Shown piece by piece: positions 36,002 to 46,521 of a stretch of 64,000 nucleotides of DNA (position 1 is its first letter; each line of letters starts with the position of its first letter). A program made the translations under genes and the position numbers. The stretch lies in NCBI GenBank assembly GCA_001603075.1, contig LVBB01000024.1, positions 62,001 through 126,000 of the forward strand, read 5' to 3'. Under the pieces are notes generated by a model, which worked only from the letters and a program-made list of their open reading frames with translations, was not told where the DNA came from and did no database searches. Source of the stretch: Phycisphaerales bacterium Planc_01. GTDB lineage: Bacteria > Planctomycetota > Phycisphaerae > Sedimentisphaerales > Anaerobacaceae.

Positions 36002-39000
36002 CTACGGCGTACCACGAGGGGCCAGGGAAGCCTGCTCGGTGCCGCCGTAGGCGCCCATGTTGATCCGCGTGTTGCCGGCCGCCCGCTCGGCAAGCGGATC
36101 GCCCACCTCACACAGCGGCTCGTCGCCCAGCGGCCAGCTCGGGTCTCCGGCGTCGATGCAAGGGCTGGTCTGATCGTCCCACGACCAGAGGCCCTGCCAC
36201 ACATCCCAGGACCAGCCCTGGCTCTTGAGGTGGTAGTCGCCGGGGCCCCAGAGCCCGTCGTCGAGCCACTGACCGCGTGCGACGAACAAGGGATCGGCGT
36301 CGAGATTGCCCTCGCCCGGCCAGCCGCCCTGGATGTTGCAGTAGCTGACCGTCGCCCCCTGCCGGGCCTCCAGATTTGCGCCGTTGCCGTTGAAGTAGAC
36401 GATCGAGTTCGCCAGAACCGGGGTCACGCAGGAGACACCATACCCAAGGTTATCGGCAATCGTGCAATTCTCGATGACCGGGTAGCCGCTGTAGACACCG
36501 CCGGTGCGATTGCCGGCGATGACGCAGTTCACGAACGTGCCGTAATTGCGCTGGATCCGCCGGCCGGAGACATCGGCCCACATCTCGACGCCGACGTGAT
36601 TGGCCAGGATGTTACAGCGGCTGACGAGCGGCTCGCCACCACCCCAGACCTTGATGCCCGCGGAGGTGTTGCCGAGCACGTCGCAGTAACGGATCGTCGG
36701 CTTCGACCCGTTGCAGAACAGTCCGTAGCTGCCACCGGCGACGGTGAATCCTGTGAACACACTCTCGGCAGTCTCGCCGTCGGCGAACGTCACAACCGGA
36801 CCAGGACCGGCCAGGACGGTCGCCGCCCGAACGGCTGGATCCTCCGGAGCAACCGACGTCACCGTCACGCTCTTGCCGGCAAAGCGAAGCTTCTCATTGT
36901 ACAGCCCCGGCTCGATGACGATCACGTCGCCGTCGTCGGCTGCGGCGATCGCATGTTGGATGTAGTCGTGGCGGCCGCCCGATGTGGCGTTCTCGATCGG
37001 CCCGTCCTGCAGGGCGTAGCCGAAGTCCAGACGCACCCCTTCGATCTGATAGTTGCGAGCCCACGAAAGGGTCGAACCACTGACATCCGGGCCACCGCCC
37101 CACGGATAGCTCGGGAGGTTGAATTGCACGATGCCGTACTCCCGCGTCATGCTACAGGTCCGGACGTTGCCGCTCCAATTGTCCCCCTCCAGGTACACGA
37201 TCGTCGAGCCGTCGATCTCCGCCTGCAACTGCCAGCCTCCACCGACCGCGACCTCGAATTCGCGCACGTTCCGGGGGTCCGAGATGTCGGCGCCGTAGAT
37301 GTCGCCGATGTCGTTGCGCTCGTCGGTCCAGACGACCAGGTTCCCGGAAACCGAGGGATCGTACTGCCGCTCGGGCGCCGTGCAGATCGGGAAGATCTTG
37401 ATGTCGCTCAGATCGGAGATGTCGGCGCCGTAGATGTCGCCGTCGGCCTCCCATACGACGATATCGCCGCAGATATCGACGAATCCCTCATGCGCTTCGG
37501 TGTAGTTGTCGTAAGGGTACGGCATGCCTCGGCCGACCTCTTCGGCGATGGTGAAGTACACCGGGTTGGCGCGGTCCGTGACGTCGGCGCCGCAGATGTC
37601 GTATACCGCCTCGGCGTAGCGCGTCTGATTCGACGTCTCCACGTCGCGATGCCGCAGCCAGACGACCTTGCTGCCGGAGACCGCGGGATAGCCGTAGGAC
37701 TCGTTCTGCGTGCCCCGTCGGAGAGGCATGCTGTCGCCCGTGGCCATGTCCGCGAGATACACGCTCGTGCAGATGGGATTGTAGTAGGACCCGGTGCCGC
37801 TGATCCAGACGACGAGGCTGCCGTCGATCTTCGGCTTGGTGTTCACTGTCCCGGCCTTGAACGTGCGGAAGATGCCCGTCTGCGTATCCGCACAGATAAT
37901 CTCCCATTGGGAGGGATTGTAGTCCTGGCTGCCCACATAGGCCACATGGGTTGCCGATACGGAGGGATAGAAGAAGTATCCGCCCGAATCCTGTGCGAGT
38001 GTGAACGGCTCGGCATTTATGGTGAAGGGCGCCGCCTCAATCTTGACGACATCCGGCTCACTATCGACGAAGCCGTCGTTGACGACCAGCTCGAAGCGGT
38101 AGACGCCGGCCTCCTGACACAGAAAGTAGGGCGTGGACGAATCCACCAGAAACAGTTCGACCGGTGGGCCTTCGAGTTGGGTCCAGGCATAGGTCAGCTT
38201 GTCCGGCGGGTCCGCATCCTGCGACCGGGAGCCGTCGAGGCGAATCCCGCCCGGCGTTGCCCACAGCTTGTCCGGACCGGCGTTCGCCACCGGACGCTCG
38301 TTGCCCACCACGACCAGCACCGTATCAGGGGCGCTGGTGTACTGACCGTCGGCGACGACCAGTGAGAATGTATACCATCCTTCGGCCGGCGGCGTGAAGG
38401 CCGGTTGGGCCGCCGAAGCGTCGTCGAGCATCACGTCAGCGCCCTCCGTCTGCGTCCACGTGAACGATGTGGGCCCTTGCGAATCAGAGAAGTAGCTGCC
38501 CGTCCCGTCCAGCACCACCGGTTCGGGGGCCAGGATGTGGCGATCGGCGCCGGCGTGGGCGAGCGGCTTGACGTAACCGACGTACTCATCGGCCCCGATA
38601 TCGACCCGCATCGCGTACACGCGCGGGTCGCCGTCGATGTCCGTCTCGTCCGGACGCGGAACGAAATCCGGGTCCCCGGCGCTGATGCACGGAGAGCCGG
38701 GGTCGAGACGATATCGCGCGCTCCAGGAACTGACAAAGACCGGGTCGGCGGAGATGTTGCCATGGCGCCCGGTCCACTCGGCCTGGCCTCCGTAGACCCT
38801 CTCGGATGTGCGCGGGTCCTGCATGACGTAATCGGCCGGGGTGTTACCCCAGACGTTGTTGTAGCGAATCACGTCGCCGCCCGCATTGGTCCAGTACAAC
38901 CCGCCGCCCGACTTGGCGCTGCAAATGATATTGTTCGCCACGGTCAGACGCGTGTAGTCATATCCGAACGACGCATAGACGTTACCGCCCATGCCGTATT

Positions 39001-39754
39001 CGGGCTCCTTGTCGCAGTCGTTGCCCACGATCGTGTTGTTCAGGAGCGAACCGGCATAGATGTAGATGCCGCCGCCATTGACGGCGGAGTTGTTGTAGAT
39101 GAGGTTGTCGGCGACCGCAACGTAGCCGCCGGCGTAGATGCCGCCACCGGTCTCGGCGCCATTGTTGTAGATCACGTTGTGCGTGATGGTCGCCGAGCCG
39201 GAGCAGTAGATCCCGCCCCCGTCGGACCACTCGTATCGGTACGTGTAGTAGCGAGCCCCTCCGACATTCACCTCCTCTTGTTCCTCCAGGTAGGGGGCGA
39301 CATTGTTGGTAATGACGTTTCGTGTGATGGTCGGCGAGGACCCCATGCACAGGATGCCACCCCCGTAGGAGTAACTGTAGGAATAGCTGGAACCGACGTA
39401 GGAGTACATCAACGTACCGACCCCGCCGGTGATGGTGAACCCCGTCAGGACCGCCCGGGACGTCTCGCCCTTCTGGAAGGTCACGACGCTGCCCTTCCCC
39501 TGGGCGTGCAGAATCGTATACCCGACGATCCGCGGATCGTTCGGGTCGGCGCTGGTGACGACGATGTTCTTGCCGTTGAAGTCAATCGTCTGGTAGTAAA
39601 GACCGGGCGCGACGATCACAGTGTCGCCGTCGTCGCTGGCGTCGATCGCGTCCTGGATGATGGGATAGTCGCCGGGAACGTGGCGGATCGCCGCACCTGC
39701 TGCACCGCTTACCAGGATCATCAACACGGAAGTCGCAATAGGCAGGTATCTCAT
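36002..39754 (-). CDS. Large secreted double beta-helix / PKD / beta-propeller protein
   Basis: 1250 residues from ATG 39754, giving a signal peptide (1-21); the frame is open further but unsupported. Two pectate-lyase-like beta-helices flank the protein: about 23-350 (IQDAIDASDDGDTVIVAPG) and 905-1250 (IQHAIAAADDGDVIVIEPG). Between them are PKD/REJ-like domains (about 395-620, AHAGADRHI, ANAGPDKLW) and a TolB-like propeller (about 640-880) with repeated VVW-type blades. A YSYSYSYGGG low-complexity stretch lies near 122. No C-terminal sorting signal is present. Such proteins are typical planctomycete surface or secreted proteins of unknown substrate. Confidence 0.88.
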   Translation of the reverse strand: MRYLPIATSVLMILVSGAAGAAIRHVPGDYPIIQDAIDASDDGDTVIVAPGLYYQTIDFNGKNIVVTSADPNDPRIVGYTILHAQGKGSVVTFQKGETSRAVLTGFTITGGVGTLMYSYVGSSYSYSYSYGGGILCMGSSPTITRNVITNNVAPYLEEQEEVNVGGARYYTYRYEWSDGGGIYCSGSATITHNVIYNNGAETGGGIYAGGYVAVADNLIYNNSAVNGGGIYIYAGSLLNNTIVGNDCDKEPEYGMGGNVYASFGYDYTRLTVANNIICSAKSGGGLYWTNAGGDVIRYNNVWGNTPADYVMQDPRTSERVYGGQAEWTGRHGNISADPVFVSSWSARYRLDPGSPCISAGDPDFVPRPDETDIDGDPRVYAMRVDIGADEYVGYVKPLAHAGADRHILAPEPVVLDGTGSYFSDSQGPTSFTWTQTEGADVMLDDASAAQPAFTPPAEGWYTFSLVVADGQYTSAPDTVLVVVGNERPVANAGPDKLWATPGGIRLDGSRSQDADPPDKLTYAWTQLEGPPVELFLVDSSTPYFLCQEAGVYRFELVVNDGFVDSEPDVVKIEAAPFTINAEPFTLAQDSGGYFFYPSVSATHVAYVGSQDYNPSQWEIICADTQTGIFRTFKAGTVNTKPKIDGSLVVWISGTGSYYNPICTSVYLADMATGDSMPLRRGTQNESYGYPAVSGSKVVWLRHRDVETSNQTRYAEAVYDICGADVTDRANPVYFTIAEEVGRGMPYPYDNYTEAHEGFVDICGDIVVWEADGDIYGADISDLSDIKIFPICTAPERQYDPSVSGNLVVWTDERNDIGDIYGADISDPRNVREFEVAVGGGWQLQAEIDGSTIVYLEGDNWSGNVRTCSMTREYGIVQFNLPSYPWGGGPDVSGSTLSWARNYQIEGVRLDFGYALQDGPIENATSGGRHDYIQHAIAAADDGDVIVIEPGLYNEKLRFAGKSVTVTSVAPEDPAVRAATVLAGPGPVVTFADGETAESVFTGFTVAGGSYGLFCNGSKPTIRYCDVLGNTSAGIKVWGGGEPLVSRCNILANHVGVEMWADVSGRRIQRNYGTFVNCVIAGNRTGGVYSGYPVIENCTIADNLGYGVSCVTPVLANSIVYFNGNGANLEARQGATVSYCNIQGGWPGEGNLDADPLFVARGQWLDDGLWGPGDYHLKSQGWSWDVWQGLWSWDDQTSPCIDAGDPSWPLGDEPLCEVGDPLAERAAGNTRINMGAYGGTEQASLAPRGTP

Positions 39755-39842
39755 GATCTGACCTTTCCCTCGCTCAACACATCGCACGGCTCTGAAAGGG
39801 CTGACAGTAGGCAGGCTGTCACCTCCACACATTCTTGCCACC

Positions 39843-39871
39843 ATCTTACACCAAATCCACTCCCGCGGCAA
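39843..39871 (-). promoter_or_regulatory. Possible promoter of the double beta-helix gene
   Basis: On the minus strand TTGCCG (39871-39866), a 17-bp spacer and TAAGAT (39848-39843), four of six matches each. The leader would be about 80 nt. Confidence 0.35.
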
Positions 39872-40075
39872 GCCCATGTGCCCAAACAGCCTCTCGACGA
39901 ACACCCCGTCACGGGATGAAACCGTCCTTTGGACAGACCGTAAACTCCTCTCGGACCGCCGCCCGGGACCCTTCCCCCTCATCCTTGACGCCGCCAGGCC
40001 CTGTTTGTTACATCTTTTTCGCCTTTTCTGTCCCAGTCTGATGCAGTGGAAGGGCCCGGCCCCGTCGGATTCCAG

Positions 40076-40103
40076 TTGAAAACGAGCCTGACCTGGGCAT
40101 AAT
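40076..40103 (+). promoter_or_regulatory. Predicted promoter of the oxidoreductase/sugar cluster
   Basis: TTGAAA at 40076-40081, a 16-bp spacer and CATAAT at 40098-40103, five of six matches each. The ATG at 40147 is 43 nt further on. Confidence 0.5.
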
Positions 40104-40146
40104 GGCTTGCCAACTACGCCAACCGCATTGATTTGGGGATACGACG

Positions 40147-43100
40147 ATGACATGGCACCTGCAACGGACCGCACTTTCGCTGCTTCTGGGCCTTCTGCTG
40201 CTGTCGGCAAGCTGCTCTCAACCGGCCTCGCATTCGGGCGGCAATCGCAGTGAGACATCCGCTTTCGATGACCGCCTCGGTGCCGTCATGGAATCGGACA
40301 GAGGCATCCCCGTGGCCTATGACGTCGATGTCCTCGTGGTCGGCGGCAGCTCGGGCGGCGTTGCGGCTGCCGCAGCGGCCGCCCGGACCGGGGCCCGTGT
40401 CTTCCTGGCCGCCCCCAGACCTTACCTCGGAGAAGACCTCTGCGCAACATACCGCCTCTGGCTGGAGCCTGGCGAGGAGCCTCGCTCGGACCTGGCCCGG
40501 GCCCTTTTCGCCGAGCCGCGTGCGGCCCGGCAGATGGAGAATGCTCTCGCCTTCACCTATGAAGCGGACATCCCCTCGTCGCCTCGTCACAGAGACACCG
40601 ACCCGCCGTCGATTCTGACCGACGGCAAGTGGCACAGCGCCGCAACGCAGAGCGTTCAATACGACGGCAACGCCACCATCACCGCCGATCTGGGTGACGC
40701 CCAGCGTCTGCGGCGGGTGCGCATCATGGCCTACCAGCGCAACGGCGACTTCGAGGTCGATGCCGTCACGATTCACGTCAGCCAGGATCGGACGACCTGG
40801 AGCCGCGTGGCCACCATCAAGAACGGCAGGCTTGGCCAAGGCTCGTTCGAAGAGTCGCCCATCGAGCTGTCCGCCTGGCTGGACAGTACCGCCCGTTACG
40901 TCCGGCTCAGCATCAGGAAGTCCCCGGCGGTCGACCGAATCCTGCTGGGAGAGATCGTGATCGAGAAGCCCGCCGGATCGAAGCGGTCCTCACCTGACCG
41001 GGTCCCGCCGACTCCCATGCAGGTCAAACGCGTCCTCGACGACACCCTGCTTGACGCGGGCGTCAAATTCCTCTATGGCTGCTATGCCACCGACGTGCTG
41101 CGAGATGAGAACGGCAACGTGGCGGGAATCTTGATGAGCAACCGCTCGGGTCGCCAGGCGGTGAAGGCCAGAGTCGTCATCGACGCGACGGACAGGGCCC
41201 TGGTCGCGCGGATGGCCGGCGCCGAATTCGATCTCTATGCAATGGGCTGGCACACCTTCCAGCGCACGGTAGTCGGCGGCGCGATGCGGCAGGACGAGTA
41301 CATGGAGGCCCGCCGACTGCCCACGCCGGTCCATACCGCTGACGGACGAACCTACGAGGCCGTCGAGTACACTCTGAAGATTCCAATGGAGGACGGCTCA
41401 TTCGCCTCTTTTGCCAACGCCGAGCAGATCGCGCGGGACAAGACCTGGAGCGCCGGACAGGTGGATTGCTCCGAGACGCTGTTTCAGGTGCCTCCCGACC
41501 GCATGAAGGGCAAGGCGCGCGAGTGCTGCACGTGGCCCGGCGCCGACAGAGCCGATCTGAACATGTTCCGGCCCGCGCGAGTCGAACGGCTCTTCGTGCT
41601 GGGAGGTTGCGCGGACATGGCCCGATCGGTCGCCGAGAAGCTCGTGCGTCCGCTCGAACTGATCGCCGTGGGCGAGCGGATCGGCCAACTGGCGGCCGTC
41701 GAGGCCCTTGCCCTGCCACCGAGCCAGACGGCCACCGTAGCCGGCCAGGCAATGGCGCCGTCGGCTCGCGGAGATGTCCGGGAGGACACCGCCTGGATGC
41801 GGCCCGACTTGCAGCATGGCGGCACGGTGGAGGCTGCCGAGCGTGCGATCCCGATCCTGGGCCGTTATGACGTGGTCGTCGTCGGGGGCGGCACCGGCGG
41901 TGCTCCGGCAGGGATTTCCGCCGCACGCCAGGGGGCTCGAACGCTGGTTGTCGAGTACCTCCACGGCCTGGGCGGCATCGGGACGATGGGCCTGATCGGC
42001 CGATATTACTACGGCTACCGCGATGGCTTCACCAAAGAGATCGATGAGGGACTGGCCGACCTGGGCGGCCCGGCCGAGGGAATCAGCGGACGGGGAGGCG
42101 ACTGGGACAGCCAACTGAAGATCGAATGGTATCGCCGCGAGCTGCGAAAGGCCGGCGCCGACATCTGGTACGGCGCGTTCGGCTGCGGCGCATTGCTCGA
42201 GGGCCACCAGGTCAAGGGCGTGGTGGTCGCCACGCCGCAGGGCCGGGGCGTGGTCATGGCGAAGGTGGTGATCGACGCGACCGGCAGCGCCAGCATCGCC
42301 GCTGCGGCCGGCGCCGACTGCATCTACACCACCGCCGAGCACATCGCAATCCAGGGAACGGGCCTGCCCCCCTGGGAGCCGGGCGCCCGATACACCAATA
42401 CCGACTATACGTTCATCGACGACCTCGACGCGATCGACGCATGGCGGTCGTTCCTCACCGCCCGCAAGAAGTTCGACAACGCCTATGACCTCGCACAGAT
42501 CGTCGACAGCCGCGAACGAAGACAGATCGTCGGCGACTTCTTTCTCTGCCCGTCGGACGCCTACCTTGGCCGGACCTTCCCCGACACGATCGTCCGCGCC
42601 AACAGCAACTTCGACTCGCACGGCTTCACGATCCACCCGATGTTCCTGCTCAAACCACCGAACCACGACGCGGTGCCCTGCTATGTCCCCTACCGCTGCC
42701 TGCTGCCCAAGGGCCTCGAAGGCATCCTCGTGACTGGACTGGGCGTCAGCGCCCATCGCGATGTGATGCCCGTGATCCGTATGCAGCCGGACATCCAGAA
42801 CCAAGGGTATGCCGCCGGCGTCGCCGCCGTCATGGCGATCCAGGGGAACGGCAAGCTGCGAGACATCGACATCCGGGCGCTCCAGCAGCATCTCGTCGAC
42901 AAGGGCATTCTGTCTGCCGACGTCCTCGGCCACGAGGACTCGCTGCCGCTGCCCGGGGAACAGATCGAGCGAGCCGTCGCGAGCCTGACGAACAACTTTG
43001 ACAGTGTTGAGATCGTCTACGCCCAGCCCGAGGCGGCCCTTCCGCTGCTGCGGCAGGCGTACGACAATGCGACCTCCGACCAGAACAAACTCACCTACGC

Positions 43101-43659
43101 CCACATCCTCGGCATCATGGGCGACGGCGACGGCGCCGCGACGCTGGCCCAGGCCGTCAGACAGCGGGCCTGGGACGAGGGCTGGAGATACACCGGCATG
43201 GGCCAGTATGGGATGAGCATGAGTCCGGTGGACAGCCTGATCGTGGCCCTCGGCCGGACGGGACGCAGGGAGGCGCTCGATCCCATCATCGAGAAGATCG
43301 CCCAGCTCGGCCCCGACCATGCGCTGTCGCATCACCGCGCCGTGGCAATGGCGATGGAGGCCCAGCGCGACTCGTCGGGCGCCAAGGCACTGGCGGATCT
43401 GCTCCGCAGAGACGGCATGACCGGACACGCCTTCACGGACATCCGTACCGTCGCGGCGAACATCCCGGCCAGTCCCGTCGATACCTCCACCCGCGAGGTT
43501 TCGTTGCGGGAACTGATCCTGGCCCGCGCGCTCTACCGCTGCGGCGACGACGACGGCCTTGGCGAGCGCATCCTGAGGCAGTATGCTCGTGACATGCGCG
43601 GCCACTACGCCCGTCACGCAATGGCCATTCTCAACGAGAAGCCCGGGCGCCGCATGTGA
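40147..43659 (+). CDS. Lipoprotein with two FAD-dependent oxidoreductase domains and a nested F5/8C-like domain
   Basis: 1170 residues. A hydrophobic N-terminus ends LLLLSASC (Cys23), a probable lipobox. The first Rossmann motif is VVGGSSGGVAAA (64-75). About residues 156-272 form a discoidin (F5/8C)-like jelly-roll inserted in this first domain. A second full FAD domain starts near 574 (YDVVVVGGGTGGAPAG) with GLGGIGTMGLIG. The last 220 residues are helical and HEAT-like. FAD_oxidored (PF12831-type) proteins often oxidise sugars or related substrates; the two-domain fusion is uncommon. It heads the sugar cluster, with 69 bp to the xylose-isomerase-like gene. Substrate is not evident. Confidence 0.82.
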   Translation: MTWHLQRTALSLLLGLLLLSASCSQPASHSGGNRSETSAFDDRLGAVMESDRGIPVAYDVDVLVVGGSSGGVAAAAAAARTGARVFLAAPRPYLGEDLCATYRLWLEPGEEPRSDLARALFAEPRAARQMENALAFTYEADIPSSPRHRDTDPPSILTDGKWHSAATQSVQYDGNATITADLGDAQRLRRVRIMAYQRNGDFEVDAVTIHVSQDRTTWSRVATIKNGRLGQGSFEESPIELSAWLDSTARYVRLSIRKSPAVDRILLGEIVIEKPAGSKRSSPDRVPPTPMQVKRVLDDTLLDAGVKFLYGCYATDVLRDENGNVAGILMSNRSGRQAVKARVVIDATDRALVARMAGAEFDLYAMGWHTFQRTVVGGAMRQDEYMEARRLPTPVHTADGRTYEAVEYTLKIPMEDGSFASFANAEQIARDKTWSAGQVDCSETLFQVPPDRMKGKARECCTWPGADRADLNMFRPARVERLFVLGGCADMARSVAEKLVRPLELIAVGERIGQLAAVEALALPPSQTATVAGQAMAPSARGDVREDTAWMRPDLQHGGTVEAAERAIPILGRYDVVVVGGGTGGAPAGISAARQGARTLVVEYLHGLGGIGTMGLIGRYYYGYRDGFTKEIDEGLADLGGPAEGISGRGGDWDSQLKIEWYRRELRKAGADIWYGAFGCGALLEGHQVKGVVVATPQGRGVVMAKVVIDATGSASIAAAAGADCIYTTAEHIAIQGTGLPPWEPGARYTNTDYTFIDDLDAIDAWRSFLTARKKFDNAYDLAQIVDSRERRQIVGDFFLCPSDAYLGRTFPDTIVRANSNFDSHGFTIHPMFLLKPPNHDAVPCYVPYRCLLPKGLEGILVTGLGVSAHRDVMPVIRMQPDIQNQGYAAGVAAVMAIQGNGKLRDIDIRALQQHLVDKGILSADVLGHEDSLPLPGEQIERAVASLTNNFDSVEIVYAQPEAALPLLRQAYDNATSDQNKLTYAHILGIMGDGDGAATLAQAVRQRAWDEGWRYTGMGQYGMSMSPVDSLIVALGRTGRREALDPIIEKIAQLGPDHALSHHRAVAMAMEAQRDSSGAKALADLLRRDGMTGHAFTDIRTVAANIPASPVDTSTREVSLRELILARALYRCGDDDGLGERILRQYARDMRGHYARHAMAILNEKPGRRM

Positions 43660-43728
43660 GACGCCCATCGCATCGAAGATACAGACGGAAGAAACAGACA
43701 ACCGCTGGAACCGTAAAGGAGGCAAGAG

Positions 43729-44763
43729 ATGGCAGGAGAATATCGGTTTTCATTCGGGCCGTGGAACATCCATGAAGGCGGCGATCCGTTCGGCCCGACG
43801 GTTCGAAGCACCGTCAAGTTCGCCAAGAAGCTCAAACTCTTCAAGAAGCTCGGCTTCGAAGGCGTGCAGTTCCACGACGACGACGCCGTGCCTGAGATGA
43901 ACGAGCTCAGCCCCAACGAGATCGTCAAGAAGGCCAAGGACGTGCGGAAGATGCTCGCCGACGAGGGCCTGGTGGCCGAATTCGTCGCGCCGCGTCTGTG
44001 GGAAGACCCGCGCACGATCGACGGCGGCTACACCTCCAACGACCCCGAGTGCCGCAAGTATGCACGGGACCGCAGCCGCCGGGCCATCGACATCGCCGCG
44101 GCCCTGAAGACCGATCTGATCGTCCTCTGGCTGGCGCGGGAAGGCACGTACATGCGTGAGGCCAAGGACAGCAAGATCGCCGTGGACCGCCTCGTCAAGG
44201 CGATCGACGACATGCTCGCCTACAACAAGGACATCAAGATCGCCATCGAGCCCAAACCCAACGAGCCGATGGACCATGCCTATATCCCGACAACGGGACA
44301 CGCCATGGCGCTGGGCTACCTGACCAGAGACGCCGGCCGCGTCGGCGTGAACATCGAAACCGCGCACGCGATCCTGGCCGGCCTCGATCCGTCGGACGAA
44401 ATGGGCTTTGCCCTGGCCTATGACAAGCTCTACACGGTACACCTGAACGACCAGAACGGCCTGAAGTTCGACGAGGACAAGAGCTTCGGCTCGGTCAACC
44501 TGCGCCGGGCCTTCAACCAGGTTCGCATCCTCGACAAGTACGACTACGGCAAGAAAGGCGAGTTCGTCGGCCTCGATGTCAAGGCCGTGCGGACGCAGAA
44601 GCAGAAGGTCGCGACGAAACACCTCAGCAACAGCCGGACGATCTTCCTGCGGCTGGTCGAGCTGGCCCGAAGCCTCGATGAAGGCCGGGTCGAGAGCCTG
44701 ATCGCCGAGCGCGACTACGAAGAGCTGGACCTGCTCATTATGAACCACCTGCTCGGCAAGTGA
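43729..44763 (+). CDS. Xylose isomerase-like TIM-barrel protein
   Basis: 344 residues with AAAGGAGG just before the ATG. Class I xylose isomerase residues are kept: His49 and Asp52 in VQFHDDDAV, LWLAREG (133-139), EPKPNEP (174-180) with metal Glu174 and Lys176, NIETAH with Glu210, and HLNDQ (238-242). So it is likely a metal-dependent aldose-ketose isomerase. It is about 40 residues shorter than typical class I enzymes, mainly at the C-terminus. Its neighbours are a deacetylase, a deaminase-like protein and a kinase, so the real substrate may not be xylose. Confidence 0.85.
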   Translation: MAGEYRFSFGPWNIHEGGDPFGPTVRSTVKFAKKLKLFKKLGFEGVQFHDDDAVPEMNELSPNEIVKKAKDVRKMLADEGLVAEFVAPRLWEDPRTIDGGYTSNDPECRKYARDRSRRAIDIAAALKTDLIVLWLAREGTYMREAKDSKIAVDRLVKAIDDMLAYNKDIKIAIEPKPNEPMDHAYIPTTGHAMALGYLTRDAGRVGVNIETAHAILAGLDPSDEMGFALAYDKLYTVHLNDQNGLKFDEDKSFGSVNLRRAFNQVRILDKYDYGKKGEFVGLDVKAVRTQKQKVATKHLSNSRTIFLRLVELARSLDEGRVESLIAERDYEELDLLIMNHLLGK

Positions 44764-44791
44764 GCCGGCCGAACCCTGAACGAGAGGAACC

Positions 44792-45553
44792 ATGAGTGAC
44801 CACAAAGTTGTCTTGAGTCTCGGCGCCCATCCGGACGACGCCGAGTTCATGTGCGCCGGGACCCTGGCTTTGCTCCGCGAGCGGGGCTGGCAGGTCCACA
44901 TCGCAACGTTCACACCGGGCGATTGCGGTACGATCGAGTACAGCCGTGAAGAGATCAGCCGGATTCGCAAGAGCGAGGCGGCCAAGGCGATCAGCCTCCT
45001 CGACGGCGAGTATCACTGCCTGGAGTGCGACGACGCCTTCATCATGTACGATCGGCCGACCCTGGTCAAAGCAATCGCTCTGATACGCAAGGTCCGGCCG
45101 AAAATCGTCTTCACGCTGAGCCCATCGGACTACATGGTCGATCACGAGATGTCCAGCAAGCTGACGCAGTCCGCGTGCTTCTGCTGCGGCATCGTCAACA
45201 TCGACACGCCCGGCGCCGAGCCGTTCGAGCCGATCCCCCATCTCTACTATGCCGATCCGGTCGAAGGCAAGGACAAGTTCGGCACCGAGATCCCGCCGGG
45301 CACCATCGTGGACACCACCGGCGTCATGGACATCAAGACGAAGATGCTCGTCTGCCACGAGAGCCAGCGCAACTGGCTGCTGGCCCATCACGGCATCGAC
45401 GAGTACACCGAGCAGATGAAGAAGCTCGGCCACAAGCGCGGCGCCGACATCGGCGTCGAGTTCGCCGAGGGGTTCCGCCAGCACCTGGGGCACGCCTACC
45501 CGCAGGACAACCTCCTCAAGGCCGAACTGGGCGATCTGGTTCACACGAAATAG
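44792..45553 (+). CDS. PIG-L family N-deacetylase
   Basis: A cytoplasmic 253-residue zinc enzyme of the GlcNAc-PI deacetylase/LmbE fold. The metal motif AHPDDAE lies at 12-18, with a third ligand likely in [17 protein letters not shown]-type ribosome site upstream (GAGAGGA). It is 28 bp after the isomerase gene and 10 bp before the NagB-like gene. The family removes N-acetyl from amino sugars or conjugates; here I infer deacetylation of an N-acetylated amino sugar before deamination by the next gene product. Confidence 0.88.
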   Translation: MSDHKVVLSLGAHPDDAEFMCAGTLALLRERGWQVHIATFTPGDCGTIEYSREEISRIRKSEAAKAISLLDGEYHCLECDDAFIMYDRPTLVKAIALIRKVRPKIVFTLSPSDYMVDHEMSSKLTQSACFCCGIVNIDTPGAEPFEPIPHLYYADPVEGKDKFGTEIPPGTIVDTTGVMDIKTKMLVCHESQRNWLLAHHGIDEYTEQMKKLGHKRGADIGVEFAEGFRQHLGHAYPQDNLLKAELGDLVHTK

Positions 45554-45563
45554 GGGAACGATC

Positions 45564-46493
45564 ATGGGCAGAAAACAAAGCCTCCTGGCCCCGGACTGGT
45601 GGGACTACACGACGCTCGACGACGCGATCCTCAACGACGCGGCCCGGCTCACCGCCAAAGACATGGCGGGCCTGAGCCGGGAAGGATTTCGGGTCGTCTT
45701 CTACGAGACACTCGAGGATTTCTACCTGGCCGAGGCCCTCGAATACGTCACCGCCTGGAAGCAGGCGACGGCTGACAATCCGGTCGGCGTTTGTGGGCCG
45801 ATCGGGCCGACCGAGCAGTTGCCGCTTGTGGCAAGACTGGTCAACGAGCTTGGGCTGAAACTCCGCGATGCCCACTTCTGGGGCATGGATGAGTGGTATA
45901 TGAACGGCGCCGAGGTGCCGCAGACGCACCCGCTGTCGTTTGCCAAGGCGGACAAGGAACTCTGCTTCAACCGGATCCGGCCCGAACTGAAGATGCCTGA
46001 GACCAACCTGCACTTCCCTAAGGCCGACACCTCGGCCTATATTCGAAGTTGGGACGGCGTGCGCTGCGCCGTCATGCAGGGCGGCCAGGGCGATATCAAG
46101 CACTGGGCGTTCAACGATCCCGTTCGCAGGCAAGGCCCGTACAAGGACCGCCCGCCGACGCCGCAGGAGTACCGGCAACTGACGACGCGCATCGTGGACC
46201 TGCATCCGGTCACCGTGATGCAGAACGCACGAACCAGCGGCGGCGGGGTCGTCACCAGCGTGCCGACCCAGGCGATCACCGTCGGTCCCGTCGAGACGTG
46301 GAAGGCGGAGAAGGTCTCGATCTGGCAGGCGGGCACGCACGACAATCCGTTCGGGATGCGGCTGACTACGCTGATGATCGCCAGGAAACTCCCCGACAGC
46401 GCCGTGCCCATGTCGTTGCTGGCCGACCACGCGAACGTGCAATTCAACTTCTACCGGCCCGCCATCGGTACGTGCGAGGCGGAAATGCACTGA
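45564..46493 (+). CDS. Glucosamine-6-phosphate deaminase-like protein (NagB family)
   Basis: 309 residues, longer than NagB (about 266). The active-site strand FWGMDEWYM corresponds to NagB's NMDEY, and THPLSF to its HPx[16 protein letters not shown] corresponds to NagB's GGIGxDGHIAFNEP and keeps the His. VPTQAITVG matches the VPxxAxTVG motif of the family. So an aldose-ketose amino sugar deaminase/isomerase fold is well supported, but the altered loops suggest a substrate other than GlcN-6-P. It follows the PIG-L deacetylase by 10 bp. Confidence 0.82.
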   Translation: MGRKQSLLAPDWWDYTTLDDAILNDAARLTAKDMAGLSREGFRVVFYETLEDFYLAEALEYVTAWKQATADNPVGVCGPIGPTEQLPLVARLVNELGLKLRDAHFWGMDEWYMNGAEVPQTHPLSFAKADKELCFNRIRPELKMPETNLHFPKADTSAYIRSWDGVRCAVMQGGQGDIKHWAFNDPVRRQGPYKDRPPTPQEYRQLTTRIVDLHPVTVMQNARTSGGGVVTSVPTQAITVGPVETWKAEKVSIWQAGTHDNPFGMRLTTLMIARKLPDSAVPMSLLADHANVQFNFYRPAIGTCEAEMH

Positions 46494-46521
46494 GGCCAGA
46501 CGGCAGAAGGAGACACCATCA

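Larger units (their letters stand above)
39755..40146. other. Divergent intergenic region
   Basis: 392 bases between the beta-helix gene (-) and the oxidoreductase gene (+). It holds a predicted promoter for each direction, at 39843-39871 and 40076-40103. No gene seen. Confidence 0.5.

Noticed and set aside
35912-38365. An 817-codon plus-strand open frame antisense to the double beta-helix gene
   Set aside because: Its protein is low in recognisable motifs and rich in Arg/Val/Asp from reverse reading of GC-rich codons. The minus-strand gene has clear domains and a signal peptide.
41398-43725. A 775-codon minus-strand open frame across the FAD oxidoreductase gene
   Set aside because: No motif, signal or ribosome site. 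It arises because GC-rich coding DNA has few stops in the opposite frame.
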